Below are positions 45,473-53,810 of a DNA stretch of 64,000 bases, piece after piece. How positions within the stretch are numbered: the stretch's first letter is position 1; each line of letters opens with the position of its first letter. The notes under the pieces are model-generated. The model did no database searches. It saw nothing but the letters and a program-made list of their open reading frames with translations, and was not told the DNA's origin. Location of the stretch: assembly GCF_900091435.1 (NCBI RefSeq), contig NZ_FMCS01000008.1, positions 186,001-250,000 on the forward strand. Reading direction: 5' to 3'. The translations under genes and the position numbers were made by a program. The stretch is from Micromonospora chaiyaphumensis. GTDB taxonomy: Bacteria; Actinomycetota; Actinomycetes; Mycobacteriales; Micromonosporaceae.

Positions 45473-47257
45473 ATGGCCGAGCCCCTCCGCGACCGCGCGC
45501 GCCGGGCGACCGGATGGCGGCTCAAGATGAACGGCGACGTCCGTCCCCACTACGTGGTGTGCGGATCGGACCCGTTGGCCTACTGGGTGGTCCGGTCGCT
45601 GCTCGCCACCGACCCACCGGCGGGCCGGGTCCGGGTGACCCTGGTCGTGCCCGAGCGCCGCCGCTCCGAGGGGCCGGACGGGCGGGACCTCCCGGGTGTC
45701 CAGGTCGTCCGCGCGGACCGGCTCGACGAGGCCACCTTCCGCCGCGCCGGGCTGGCCGGGGCGGACGGGCTGGCCCTGCTGCACCAGGACGACGTGGGCA
45801 ACATGCACGCGGCGCTCTGCGCCCAGGAGGTGGAGCCGCGGCTGCGCCTGGTGGTCCGGATGTTCAACACCAGCCTGGCCAACGGCCTGCGGCAGCTCTT
45901 TCCCGACTCGGCGGTGCTCTCCGACGCCTCGATCTCCGCCCCGGCCTTCGTGGCCGCCGCCCTCGGCGAGCTGGCCCCCACGCACTTCCGGCACGCCGGT
46001 CGCACCCTCTACGTGGCGCGCCGCGCCGACGTGCGCCCGCAGGACGTGGTCAGCGGGCTGGCCGTCACCACCGACCCGGAGCTGGTCCGGGTGCTGCCCG
46101 CCGACGAGGCCTCCGCCGACGTGGTGCTGGCCGAGGCGACCGGACGGCCACCCGGCACCGAGCTGGCCGCCCGCCGGCTGGTCCGGGCCCGCCGGCGCCG
46201 GCAGCCGGTCGCGGTGCTGCTCCGCGCGCTCCGCAGCTTCGCCACCCGCAAGATCGGCGTGGCCGTGCTGGTGCTGCTGGCGGTGATCGCCGTGCTCGGC
46301 TGGCTCAACGCCCGGGCCGCCCACGTCAACTGGTCCGACGCGCTCTACCTCACCCTGGTGACCACGCTGAGCGGGCAGGATCCCGACCTCGGCAAGCCCG
46401 TCGCCGCGCAGATCATGCAGGTGGTGCTCAACCTGGCCGGGTTGGCCCTGATCCCGCTCATCACGGCCGCCGTGGTCGACGGCATCGTGAACGCCCGCCT
46501 CGCCCTGCACGCCGGCCGGATCCAGCCCGACCGGTCCGGGCACGTGGTGGTGGTCGGGCTGGGCAACATCGGCACCCGGGTGATGGCGCAGCTGCACGAC
46601 TTCGGGGTCGAGGTGGTGGCCATCGACAGGAACCCGGACGCGCGCGGTGCCCCGCTCGCCCACCGGCTCGGCGTGCCGCTCATCGTGGGGGACGCCGGCC
46701 AGGAGGAGACCCTGCGGGCCGCCTCCGTCGACACCAGCCAGGCGCTCGTGGTGGTCTCCACCGACGACGGGGTCAACCTCCGGGCGGCGCTCAACGCCCG
46801 CTCCCTCGACCCCGACCTGCGGGTGGTGCTGCGCCTCTTCGACGGCGACTTCGCCGAGCGGATCCAGCAGGCGTTCGGCATCGGCATCTCGCGCAGCGTG
46901 TCCTACCTGGCCGCCCCGGCGTTCGCAGCCGCCATGCTGGACCGCGCGGTGATCGCCACCATCCCGGTCGACCGGCACGCGCTGCTGGTCACCGAGGTGC
47001 CGGTGGTGGCCGGCTCCCCACTCGACGGCCGGCCGCTCGCCGCGGTGGCCCGCCCCGGCGAGGTGCGCCTCCTGGCACACACGAGAGCCGGGCAGAAGAC
47101 GGAGTGGTCCACCGACCCTCGAATGGTGATCCACGCGGGGGACCGGTTGACCGTGGTGGCTAGGCGCGCCGGGCTCACCGCCCTGCTCCGGGAGACCACG
47201 CCGGTGCCACCGCCCGCACCCGCCGGCACACCGGCCCCTCGCCAACCGGACGAGTGA
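45473..47257 (+). CDS. RCK-pore-RCK potassium-channel-like protein
   Basis: A 594-residue protein with an unusual layout. It has an N-terminal Rossmann RCK domain (HYVVCGSDPLAYWVVRSLLA, about 25-240), then two membrane helices with a pore loop between (about 255-345; LYLTLVTTLSGQDPDL). A second RCK/TrkA-N domain follows (VVVVGLGNIGTRVMAQLHDF), then a TrkA-C-like end. The pore loop lacks the TVGYG filter and has TTLSGQD instead, so ion selectivity is uncertain. It may sense NAD(H) or a nucleotide. A TACGAT -10-like word lies just upstream. Confidence 0.85.
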   Translation: MAEPLRDRARRATGWRLKMNGDVRPHYVVCGSDPLAYWVVRSLLATDPPAGRVRVTLVVPERRRSEGPDGRDLPGVQVVRADRLDEATFRRAGLAGADGLALLHQDDVGNMHAALCAQEVEPRLRLVVRMFNTSLANGLRQLFPDSAVLSDASISAPAFVAAALGELAPTHFRHAGRTLYVARRADVRPQDVVSGLAVTTDPELVRVLPADEASADVVLAEATGRPPGTELAARRLVRARRRRQPVAVLLRALRSFATRKIGVAVLVLLAVIAVLGWLNARAAHVNWSDALYLTLVTTLSGQDPDLGKPVAAQIMQVVLNLAGLALIPLITAAVVDGIVNARLALHAGRIQPDRSGHVVVVGLGNIGTRVMAQLHDFGVEVVAIDRNPDARGAPLAHRLGVPLIVGDAGQEETLRAASVDTSQALVVVSTDDGVNLRAALNARSLDPDLRVVLRLFDGDFAERIQQAFGIGISRSVSYLAAPAFAAAMLDRAVIATIPVDRHALLVTEVPVVAGSPLDGRPLAAVARPGEVRLLAHTRAGQKTEWSTDPRMVIHAGDRLTVVARRAGLTALLRETTPVPPPAPAGTPAPRQPDE

Positions 47258-47264
47258 CCCCGGA

Positions 47265-48506
47265 TCAGGTCGCGCGGGTGGCGTGGCGGAGGGCGTACCA
47301 GAGTGCGCCGAGGGCAAGCACGCCGAAGCCGGCGAGGGTGCTGGCCGGCGGCAGGTTGACCGCGAGCAGCAGGCAGCCGACGAGGCCCAGCGCGGCGAGC
47401 AGCTGCACCGGGAGCTTCCGGGCCGGGTCCCGGCCCAGGGTGAGCGCCGAGGCGTTGGCGATCGCGTAGTAGACCAGCACCGTGCAGCTGGAGAAGCCGA
47501 TGGCGCCCCGCACGTCGGCCAGGGACACCACGACGATCACCACGGCGGCCACCGCCAGCTCGGCGCGGTGCGGCACCCGGTACCGCGGGTGCACGGCGGC
47601 CAGCGCGGACGGCAGGTCCCGGCGGCGGGCCATCGCCAGCGTGGTCCGGCCGACCCCGGCCAGCAGGGAGAGCAGCACCCCGGTGACCGCCACGGTCGCC
47701 CCGGCCCGGACCAGCCAGGTCAGGCCGGGCAGCCCGGCGGCGCTCACCGCCTCGGCCAGCGGCGCGGTCGAGGCGGCCAGCCGCGGCTGGCCCAGCACCC
47801 CGAGCGCGACCACGGCGAGCAGCAGGTAGATCGCCAGCACCACGCCGAGCGCCAGCGGCACCGCCCGTGGGATCGTGCGGTCCGGCTCGCGTACCTCCTC
47901 GCCGAGGGTGGCGATCCGGGCGTACCCGGCGAAGGCGAAGAAGAGCAGGCCGGCTGCGGTGAGCACGCCCCGAACCCCGGTGTCGGCGAAGCCGGCCAGC
48001 CGGGCGGGCTCGACGTGCGGCGCGCCGGTCACCGCCACCACGGCGAGCACGGCGAGCACCAGGCCGACCAGCACCCGGGTGGCGGTGGCCGTCCTGCCCA
48101 CCCCGCGCAGGTTCACGGCGGTCACGGCCACCACGGCGAGAACGGCGACGAGCCGCGCCCGCTCCGGCCACAGGTACGCCCCGATGGTCAGCGACATGGC
48201 CGCGCAGCTCGCCGTCTTGCCGATCACGAACCCCCAGCCGGCGAGGAACCCGGCGAAGGGGTGCAGTCGCTCCCGGCCGTAGACGTAGGTGCCGCCGGAC
48301 TCCGGGTAGCGGGCCGCCAGCCGGGCCGAGCTGGTCGCGTTGCAGAAGGCGATGAACCCGGCCACGGCCAGCGCGACCAGCAGGCCGGCGCCGCCGGCCG
48401 CCGCCGCGGCGGGTGCGAAGACCACGAAGACGCCCGCGCCGAGCATCGACCCCAGCCCGATGACGACCGCGTCGGGTACGCCCAGCCGGCGCGCCAGTTC
48501 TGCCAC
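47265..48506 (-). CDS. APC family amino acid permease
   Basis: A 413-residue membrane protein with about 12 helices. The first helix has the unwound GLGSMLGAGVFVVFAP motif of APC transporters, and helix 3 or so contains RYPESGGTYVYGRERLHPFA with the conserved aromatic-Gly region. EEVREPDRTIPRAV follows helix 6. It probably takes up an amino acid or polyamine with protons. It is 9 bp downstream of the PAP2 gene on the same strand, so the two are likely one transcript. Substrate unknown. Confidence 0.9.
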   Translation of the reverse strand: MAELARRLGVPDAVVIGLGSMLGAGVFVVFAPAAAAAGGAGLLVALAVAGFIAFCNATSSARLAARYPESGGTYVYGRERLHPFAGFLAGWGFVIGKTASCAAMSLTIGAYLWPERARLVAVLAVVAVTAVNLRGVGRTATATRVLVGLVLAVLAVVAVTGAPHVEPARLAGFADTGVRGVLTAAGLLFFAFAGYARIATLGEEVREPDRTIPRAVPLALGVVLAIYLLLAVVALGVLGQPRLAASTAPLAEAVSAAGLPGLTWLVRAGATVAVTGVLLSLLAGVGRTTLAMARRRDLPSALAAVHPRYRVPHRAELAVAAVVIVVVSLADVRGAIGFSSCTVLVYYAIANASALTLGRDPARKLPVQLLAALGLVGCLLLAVNLPPASTLAGFGVLALGALWYALRHATRAT

Positions 48507-48515
48507 GGACGCAGG

Positions 48516-49283
48516 CTAGGGGACGGAGGTGAACGGCCGGTCCCGGTTCCGCAGCGGGCCGGGCAACGGCAGGTCGTCCCAGGGCACCCGGCGCAGCAAC
48601 CGGTCCAGCAGGAGGCCCAGCAGCAGCCCGGCGACCGAGTCGGTCAGCCAGTGCCAGCCCAGGTAGATGGTGGTGCAGAAGACGACCAGCGGCGGCACCA
48701 CCCGGACCACGGTCACCAGCCGGGGCGGGACGGCCCGGCCGAAGGTGCGCAGCAGCGGGGCCAGCAGCAGGGCGAGCACGCCGTACCAGACGATGGCGTT
48801 GGCCACGTGCCCCGACGGGTACGACTGGGCGAAGCGCACCGGCAGGTCCTGCTGGAACAGCGGCAGGGTCTGCTCGGGCGCCAGGAACGGCTCCTTCACG
48901 CTGGCGCTCGGCGCGGGCCGCGCGGTCCACACCTTCAGCGGCCCGATGGTCAGGTAGGTGAGCACGAACGCGGTCACCGGCGGCAGCACCGGGCGGACCG
49001 AGCGGAGCCGGACCGCCAGCAGCACGCCCAGCCCGGCCGCGAGCAGGGTCAGCGGGGTGCCCTGGCCGAGCAGGTTGAGACCCATGGCGGCCCACCGGGC
49101 GGCGGTCGGCCGGTGCGCCTCGGACCAGTCGGCGACGGCCCGGTCGAGCCCGAAGAGGTGCCCCTGGGCCAGCGCCACGGTGAGCGCCACCAGGGCGGCG
49201 AGCAGCAGCCCGTCCCACCACCAGCCGGCCGGACGGACGGGCCGGAGCCGCGGCTGCCGGCGTACCCCGGTTGTCTCCCGCAC
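48516..49283 (-). CDS. PAP2-superfamily membrane phosphatase
   Basis: A 255-residue integral membrane phosphatase. The three catalytic motifs are KVWTARPAP (KxxxxRP type), YPSGH, and the final one in TTIYLGWHWLTDSVAGL with the His and Asp. Six membrane helices are visible. Substrates are likely lipid phosphates such as undecaprenyl pyrophosphate or phosphatidic acid. The GTG start at 49283 is used. It heads a two-gene unit with the APC permease and is divergent from DUF4032. Confidence 0.9.
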   Translation of the reverse strand: MRETTGVRRQPRLRPVRPAGWWWDGLLLAALVALTVALAQGHLFGLDRAVADWSEAHRPTAARWAAMGLNLLGQGTPLTLLAAGLGVLLAVRLRSVRPVLPPVTAFVLTYLTIGPLKVWTARPAPSASVKEPFLAPEQTLPLFQQDLPVRFAQSYPSGHVANAIVWYGVLALLLAPLLRTFGRAVPPRLVTVVRVVPPLVVFCTTIYLGWHWLTDSVAGLLLGLLLDRLLRRVPWDDLPLPGPLRNRDRPFTSVP

Positions 49284-49394
49284 GCGACCACGCTACCGGC
49301 CGCTCGCGGCGCCGGACCGGCACGGGCGTCGGCGGCTGTGTGCCGCCCCACGAAGGGAAGCGCTCCCCGGGGGTCAGCGGTCACACTTGTGGCC

Positions 49395-50606
49395 GTGCGG
49401 ATCACCTCGGCCCTCGTCGACCCGGCGCTGCTCGACCTTCCCTGGTCGACCCCGCTGGAGGAGTGGCCTGCCGAACACCTGGTGGCGCTGCCGCAGGGCA
49501 TCTCGCGGCACATCGTGCGGTTCGTCCGGCTCGGCGACTACGTCTACGCGGTCAAGGAGACCGGCGAGCGGGTCGCCGAACGGGAGTACGACCTGCTCCG
49601 GGCGCTGGAGCGGATCGACTTCCCGTCGGTCGAGGCGATCGCGATCGTGGCGGACCGGCAGACCGACGACGGCGAGCCGCTCGACCCGGTGCTGATCACC
49701 CGGCACCTCCAGTTCTCGCTGCCGTACCGGGCGCTGTTCTCCAACACGTTGCGCCCGGAGACGATGAACCGGCTGCTGGACGCGCTGGCCGCGCTGATTG
49801 TGCGGATGCACCTGACCGGTTTCTTCTGGGGCGACTGCTCGCTGTCCAACACGCTGTTCCGGCGGGACGCGGGCGCGTTCGCCGCGTACCTGGTCGACGC
49901 GGAGACCGGCGCGCTGCACCCGTCGCTCTCCAACGGCCAGCGCGGCGAGGACCTGGAGATCGCCCGGGTCAACATCTTCGGTGAGGCGCTCGACCTGCAG
50001 GCCGCTGGCCTGTTGCACGAGTCGATCGACCCCGAGGTGGTGTGCGAGGAGGTCGTGCGGCGCTACGAGCGGCTCTGGCACGAGATCACCTACGAGCAGC
50101 AGGTCGAGCGGGAGGCCCGGCACGACATCGAGGGCCGCATCCGCCGCCTCAACGAGCTGGGCTTCGACGTGGCCGAGGTGGCCATGTCGACCGCCGACAA
50201 CGGGCGCTACCTGGTCCGGCCCAAGGTGGTCGACGCCGGCTACCACACCCGGCGCCTGCTCCGGCTGACCGGCCTGGACGCCGAGGAGAACCAGGCCCGC
50301 AAGCTCCTCAACGACCTGGACGCGTACCGGGTGGAGAGCGACCTGACCGACGAGCAGCAGGCCGCGCACCGCTGGCTCACCGAGGTGTTCGAGCCGGTGG
50401 TGCGGGCGGTGCCCGCGCACCTGCGCCGCAAGCTGGAGCCGCAGGAGCTGTTCGCCCAGATCAACGAGCACAAGTGGCTGCTCTCCGAGCGGGCCGGCCG
50501 GGACGTCGGGATGCGCCAGGCGGTGCAGTCCTACCTGACCGACGTGCTGGTGCACCGCCCGGACGAGCAGGCGGTGCTCGGCGTCGAGGTGCCCACCGCG
50601 GGCTGA
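49395..50606 (+). CDS. DUF4032 protein with kinase-like core
   Basis: A 403-residue actinobacterial protein. The N-terminal half looks like a divergent protein/lipopolysaccharide kinase: YVYAVKETGERVAEREYDLL could hold the ATP lysine and glutamate, and LTGFFWGDCSLSNTLFRRD matches the catalytic-loop pattern with Asp and Asn. YLVDAETGAL follows in the place of DFG. The C-terminal half is the DUF4032 region proper (GFDVAEVAMSTADNGRYLVR, LEPQELFAQINEHKWLLSE). Activity is untested as far as I know. The GTG at 49395 is chosen; an earlier GTG at 49389 is two codons upstream. Confidence 0.82.
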   Translation: MRITSALVDPALLDLPWSTPLEEWPAEHLVALPQGISRHIVRFVRLGDYVYAVKETGERVAEREYDLLRALERIDFPSVEAIAIVADRQTDDGEPLDPVLITRHLQFSLPYRALFSNTLRPETMNRLLDALAALIVRMHLTGFFWGDCSLSNTLFRRDAGAFAAYLVDAETGALHPSLSNGQRGEDLEIARVNIFGEALDLQAAGLLHESIDPEVVCEEVVRRYERLWHEITYEQQVEREARHDIEGRIRRLNELGFDVAEVAMSTADNGRYLVRPKVVDAGYHTRRLLRLTGLDAEENQARKLLNDLDAYRVESDLTDEQQAAHRWLTEVFEPVVRAVPAHLRRKLEPQELFAQINEHKWLLSERAGRDVGMRQAVQSYLTDVLVHRPDEQAVLGVEVPTAG

Positions 50607-50632
50607 AGTCGAGGTGCCCACCGCGGGCTGAA
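50583..50632. repeat. 25-bp perfect tandem duplication over the DUF4032 stop
   Basis: Two identical 25-bp units (50583-50607 and 50608-50632). The first contains the DUF4032 stop codon; the second repeats it in the 41-bp gap before the convergent nagA. Confidence 0.9.
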
Positions 50633-50647
50633 CGGGGCCTGCGGGCG

Positions 50648-51757
50648 TCACTCCACCCAGGCGCCGGCGCGCATCACCCGGACCACGTTGAGATCGTCGT
50701 CGAGGACGACCAGGTCGGCGCGGAGGCCGGGCTGGAGCGCGCCCACCCGGTCACCCAGGCCGATGGCCCGGGCCGGGGTGGTGGCGACCATCCGGCAGGC
50801 GTCTGGCAGGGCGACCCCCGCGCCGACGGCGTGCCGCAGCGCGGCGTCCATGGTCAGCGTGCTGCCGGCGATCGCGCCGTCCCGGCTGAGCCGGGCCACC
50901 CCGTTGGCCACCGTGACGGCCTGGCCACCCAGCTCGTACTCGCCGTCGGGCATGCCGGCGGCGGCCATCGCGTCGGTGATGAGGGCGGCCCGCTCCGGGC
51001 CGGCCACCGAGGTGGCGAAGCCGAGCATGCCGTCGTGCAGGTGCACCCCGTCGGCGACCAGTTCGCAGACCACGTTCGGGGATTCCAGGAGGGCCACCAC
51101 CGGCCCCGGCTCGCGGTGGTGCACCGGGCGCATCCCGTTGAACAGGTGGGTGCCGACGCTCGCGCCGGCCGCCACGGCCGCGCGCGTCTGGTCCCAGGTG
51201 GCATCGGTGTGCCCGACCGCCGCCACCACGCCCTGCCCGACCAGCAGCTTGATCGCCTCCAGGGCGCCGTCCCGCTCCGGGGCCAGGGTGACCATCCGGA
51301 CGGCGCCGCCGCCCAGCTCGATCAGCTCGGCCAGCTCCTCGGTGGACGGGTCGCGCAGGAACTCCGGGTTCTGCGCCCCGCACCGGGCCGCCGACAGGTA
51401 GGGCCCCTCGAAGTGCACGCCGGCCAGCACCCCGGACTCGACCAGCGGCCGGTACGCGGCGGTGGCCTCGCGCATCAGCGGGAACGGGGAGCTGACCAGG
51501 CTGGCCAGCAGCGTGGTGGTGCCGTGCCCGAGGTGGAACTCGGCGGCCTGCCGGGCCGACTCCGCGTCGCCGGTGGTGAAGGTGTGCCCGCCGCCGCCGT
51601 GGGTGTGCATGTCCACGAAGCCCGGCACGATCCAGTGCCCGTCGCGCACCGTCGGGTACTCGGCGACGGCCCGGATCCGGTCGCCGACGATCTCGACGCA
51701 CCCCTGCCGGAACACGCCGGTCGGGGTCACCACCTTGCCGGTCACGCGCAGGGTCAT
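50648..51757 (-). CDS. nagA: N-acetylglucosamine-6-phosphate deacetylase
   Basis: Removes acetate from GlcNAc-6-phosphate in the cytosol. The 369-residue amidohydrolase has PGFVDMHTHGGGG as the metal HxH motif, HFEGPYLSAARCGAQNP with the metal Glu, GHTDAT and THLFNGMRPVHHREPG with further His ligands, and ITDAMAAAGMPDG with the catalytic Asp. It is the last gene of a three-gene operon, overlapping the ROK kinase by ATGA, and converges on DUF4032. Confidence 0.94.
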   Translation of the reverse strand: MTLRVTGKVVTPTGVFRQGCVEIVGDRIRAVAEYPTVRDGHWIVPGFVDMHTHGGGGHTFTTGDAESARQAAEFHLGHGTTTLLASLVSSPFPLMREATAAYRPLVESGVLAGVHFEGPYLSAARCGAQNPEFLRDPSTEELAELIELGGGAVRMVTLAPERDGALEAIKLLVGQGVVAAVGHTDATWDQTRAAVAAGASVGTHLFNGMRPVHHREPGPVVALLESPNVVCELVADGVHLHDGMLGFATSVAGPERAALITDAMAAAGMPDGEYELGGQAVTVANGVARLSRDGAIAGSTLTMDAALRHAVGAGVALPDACRMVATTPARAIGLGDRVGALQPGLRADLVVLDDDLNVVRVMRAGAWVE

Positions 51758-52686
51758 CGGCTCTCCTTCGCCAGGGTGTCCAGGGCCAGCAGGGCGGCGC
51801 CGAGGCAGCCGGCCTCGTCGCCGAGGGCCGCCGCGACCAGCTGCGGTTCGCGGTGGAAGGTCAGGCGCTCGCGCAGCGCCGTGCGTAGCGGGTCGAACAG
51901 CCGGGGACCGGCCTGGGCCAGCCCGCCGCCGATCACGATCGTCGCCACGTCGAAGAGCGCCTGACCGGTGGCCAGGCCGTCGGCGAGCGCCTCGACCGCC
52001 TCCGCCCAGACCCGGCCGGCCAGCGGTTCACCGGCCGCCGCCCGGTCGGCCACCTCGGCGGCGGTGGCGGGAGCGCCGGACAGCTCGGCGTACCGGCGGC
52101 CGATCGCCGAGGCGGACGCCATCGCCTCCAGGCAGCCGGGGCGGCCGCAGCCGCAGCGTGGGCCGTCGGGGCGTACCAGGATGTGGCCGATCTCCCCGGC
52201 GGCGCCGTGCGCGCCGACGGCGGCCGACCCGTCGACCACGTGGGCGGCGGCGATGCCGGTGCCGATCGCGACGAAGAGCACGTGGCCGGCGTCCCGCCCG
52301 GCGCCGAGCCGGGCCTCGGCCAGGCCGCCCACCCGCACGTCGTGGCCGAGCGCCGTGGGCAGGCCGAGCCGCGTCTGCGCCAGCTCCCGCAGGGGTACGT
52401 CCCGGAAGCCGATGTTCGCCGACCAGACCGCCACCCCGCGGGCCTCGTCGACCACTCCGGGCACGGCGATGCCGCAGGCCACCGGGGTGAGGCCGTCGGC
52501 GCGGGCCTTGCCGGCCAGCCCCTCGGCCACGTCGAGGATCGTGCCGACCACCGCCTCCGGGCCACGCGCCGCGCCGGTGGCGTGCCGCTCGGCGTGCACG
52601 GTGGCGCCGTCCGGGCGGACCAGGGCGCACTTCATCCCGGTGCCGCCCACGTCCAGTGCGACGACGACCTCGCCGCCTGGGGTCAT
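51754..52686 (-). CDS. nagK: ROK family sugar kinase, probably N-acetylglucosamine kinase
   Basis: A 310-residue sugar kinase. ALDVGGTGMKCALV is the phosphate motif, GIAVPGVVDEARGVAVW follows, and EIGHILVRPDGPRCGCGRPG has the ROK zinc site (His and Cys residues) before CLEAMASASAIGR. The catalytic Asp lies in LGHDVRVGGLAEA. Flanking nagA and a SIS protein point to GlcNAc (or N-acetylmannosamine) as substrate. It overlaps both neighbours by ATGA, giving tight coupling. Confidence 0.88.
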   Translation of the reverse strand: MTPGGEVVVALDVGGTGMKCALVRPDGATVHAERHATGAARGPEAVVGTILDVAEGLAGKARADGLTPVACGIAVPGVVDEARGVAVWSANIGFRDVPLRELAQTRLGLPTALGHDVRVGGLAEARLGAGRDAGHVLFVAIGTGIAAAHVVDGSAAVGAHGAAGEIGHILVRPDGPRCGCGRPGCLEAMASASAIGRRYAELSGAPATAAEVADRAAAGEPLAGRVWAEAVEALADGLATGQALFDVATIVIGGGLAQAGPRLFDPLRTALRERLTFHREPQLVAAALGDEAGCLGAALLALDTLAKESR

Positions 52687-53612
52687 GCGAGCACCACGGA
52701 GCGGGTCAGGTGCCGGGGCGCGTCGGGGTCGAGGCCGCGGCTGGTGGCCAGCGCGACGGCGAAGCGCTGGGCGAGGATGAGGTCGGCCATCGGGTCGACC
52801 GGGTTGCGCCCGGCCGCCCAGCTCGTGAGCACCGTGTGGCAGCCGTGCGTGCGGCTGTGCACGAAGGCGGCCCCGGTCGCGGCCACGTCCTCCGGCAGCC
52901 CCTCCGGGATCCCGCCGAACGCCCAGACCAGCCGCCCGGGGGCGGCGATCGAGATCGGGCCGTGCCGGTAGTCCATGGCCGGGTACGCCTCGGCCCAGAA
53001 GGTGGCCGCCTCGCGGCACTTCAGCGCGGCCTCCTGGGCCAGCCCGACCGTCCAGCCGCGGCCGAGGAACGTCACCTGCTCGATGGCGGCCGGGTCGATG
53101 GGCAGCGGGGCCCGGACCGCCACCTCGGCGTCGGCGGCGAGCCGGCCCAGGTCCTCGCCGAGGTGGGCGCGGAGCAGCGCCAGCGCGGTGGTGGCGAAAC
53201 GGGTCTGCACCACGGAACGCTCGTCGGCGAAGGGCAGCGGCACCGCCGCGTCGGCCAGCTCGACGGCCGGCGAGGCCGGGTCGCCGACGAGCACCGTGGT
53301 GGGCAGCTGCCCGCGCAGCGCGACGAGCAGGTCGAGCACCTCGGTGGTGGTGCCGGAGCGGGTGATCGCGATGACCCGGTCGTAGCGGCGGCCGGTGGGG
53401 AACTCGCTGGCCTGGAAGGCGTCGGTCTCGCCGTGGCCGGCGTGCTCGCGCAGCCCGGCGTACGCCGCCGCCATGAACCACGACGTGCCGCATCCGACGA
53501 CGGCGACCCGCTCGCCGGGGCGCGGCAGGCGGTCGGTGACGGTCGGGGCGAGCCGCGCCGCCTCCCGCCAGCAGTCGGGCTGGCTCGCGATCTCCGCGTG
53601 CACGTACGCCAT
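52683..53612 (-). CDS. SIS-domain protein (AgaS/GlmS isomerase-like)
   Basis: A 309-residue protein with two SIS domains. The first is VAVVGCGTSWFMAAAYAGLR with AITRSGTTTEVLDLL, the second FLGRGWTVGLAQEAALKCRE with YRHGPISIAAPG. It resembles the isomerase half of glucosamine-6-phosphate synthase and AgaS-type deaminases. As no nagB is present in this operon, it is a good candidate for converting glucosamine-6-phosphate to fructose-6-phosphate plus ammonia. It heads the operon, with GAGGAG before the ATG, and overlaps nagK by ATGA. Confidence 0.85.
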   Translation of the reverse strand: MAYVHAEIASQPDCWREAARLAPTVTDRLPRPGERVAVVGCGTSWFMAAAYAGLREHAGHGETDAFQASEFPTGRRYDRVIAITRSGTTTEVLDLLVALRGQLPTTVLVGDPASPAVELADAAVPLPFADERSVVQTRFATTALALLRAHLGEDLGRLAADAEVAVRAPLPIDPAAIEQVTFLGRGWTVGLAQEAALKCREAATFWAEAYPAMDYRHGPISIAAPGRLVWAFGGIPEGLPEDVAATGAAFVHSRTHGCHTVLTSWAAGRNPVDPMADLILAQRFAVALATSRGLDPDAPRHLTRSVVLA

Positions 53613-53638
53613 GACAACTCCTCGCCCGGGGGAGACCT

Positions 53639-53790
53639 TGCGCAATACGGCGCGATACGGCCGCCTTTCGCGCGTCATTCTGCGCGATTCGGGGCGGCCG
53701 TGGCAACCGGCTCCCACATCGCGCAGGACAGGGTTTTGCGCCTGGCCAGTTTCGCGCACTACTGTGCACGCAATCAATCACCGTTCGTGC
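53639..53790. promoter_or_regulatory. cluster of GCGC-core repeats between the GlcNAc operon and deoR gene
   Basis: The 198-bp divergent gap has tandem GCGCAATACG and GCGCGATACG (about 53640), an inverted pair TTCGCGC with GCGCGAT (53667-53687), then TCGCGCAG, TTTTGCGC and TTTCGCGC further right. Such clustered sites are typical for DeoR-family repressors. The motif is visible; the protein that binds it is inferred from adjacency. Confidence 0.55.
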
Positions 53791-53810
53791 AGAGTCAGTG
53801 GAGGCCCCCC

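Noticed and set aside
47283-49394. Long plus-strand frame running into the DUF4032 gene
   Set aside because: It crosses the minus-strand APC and PAP2 genes, which have intact motifs; the DUF4032 family begins at the GTG at 49395.
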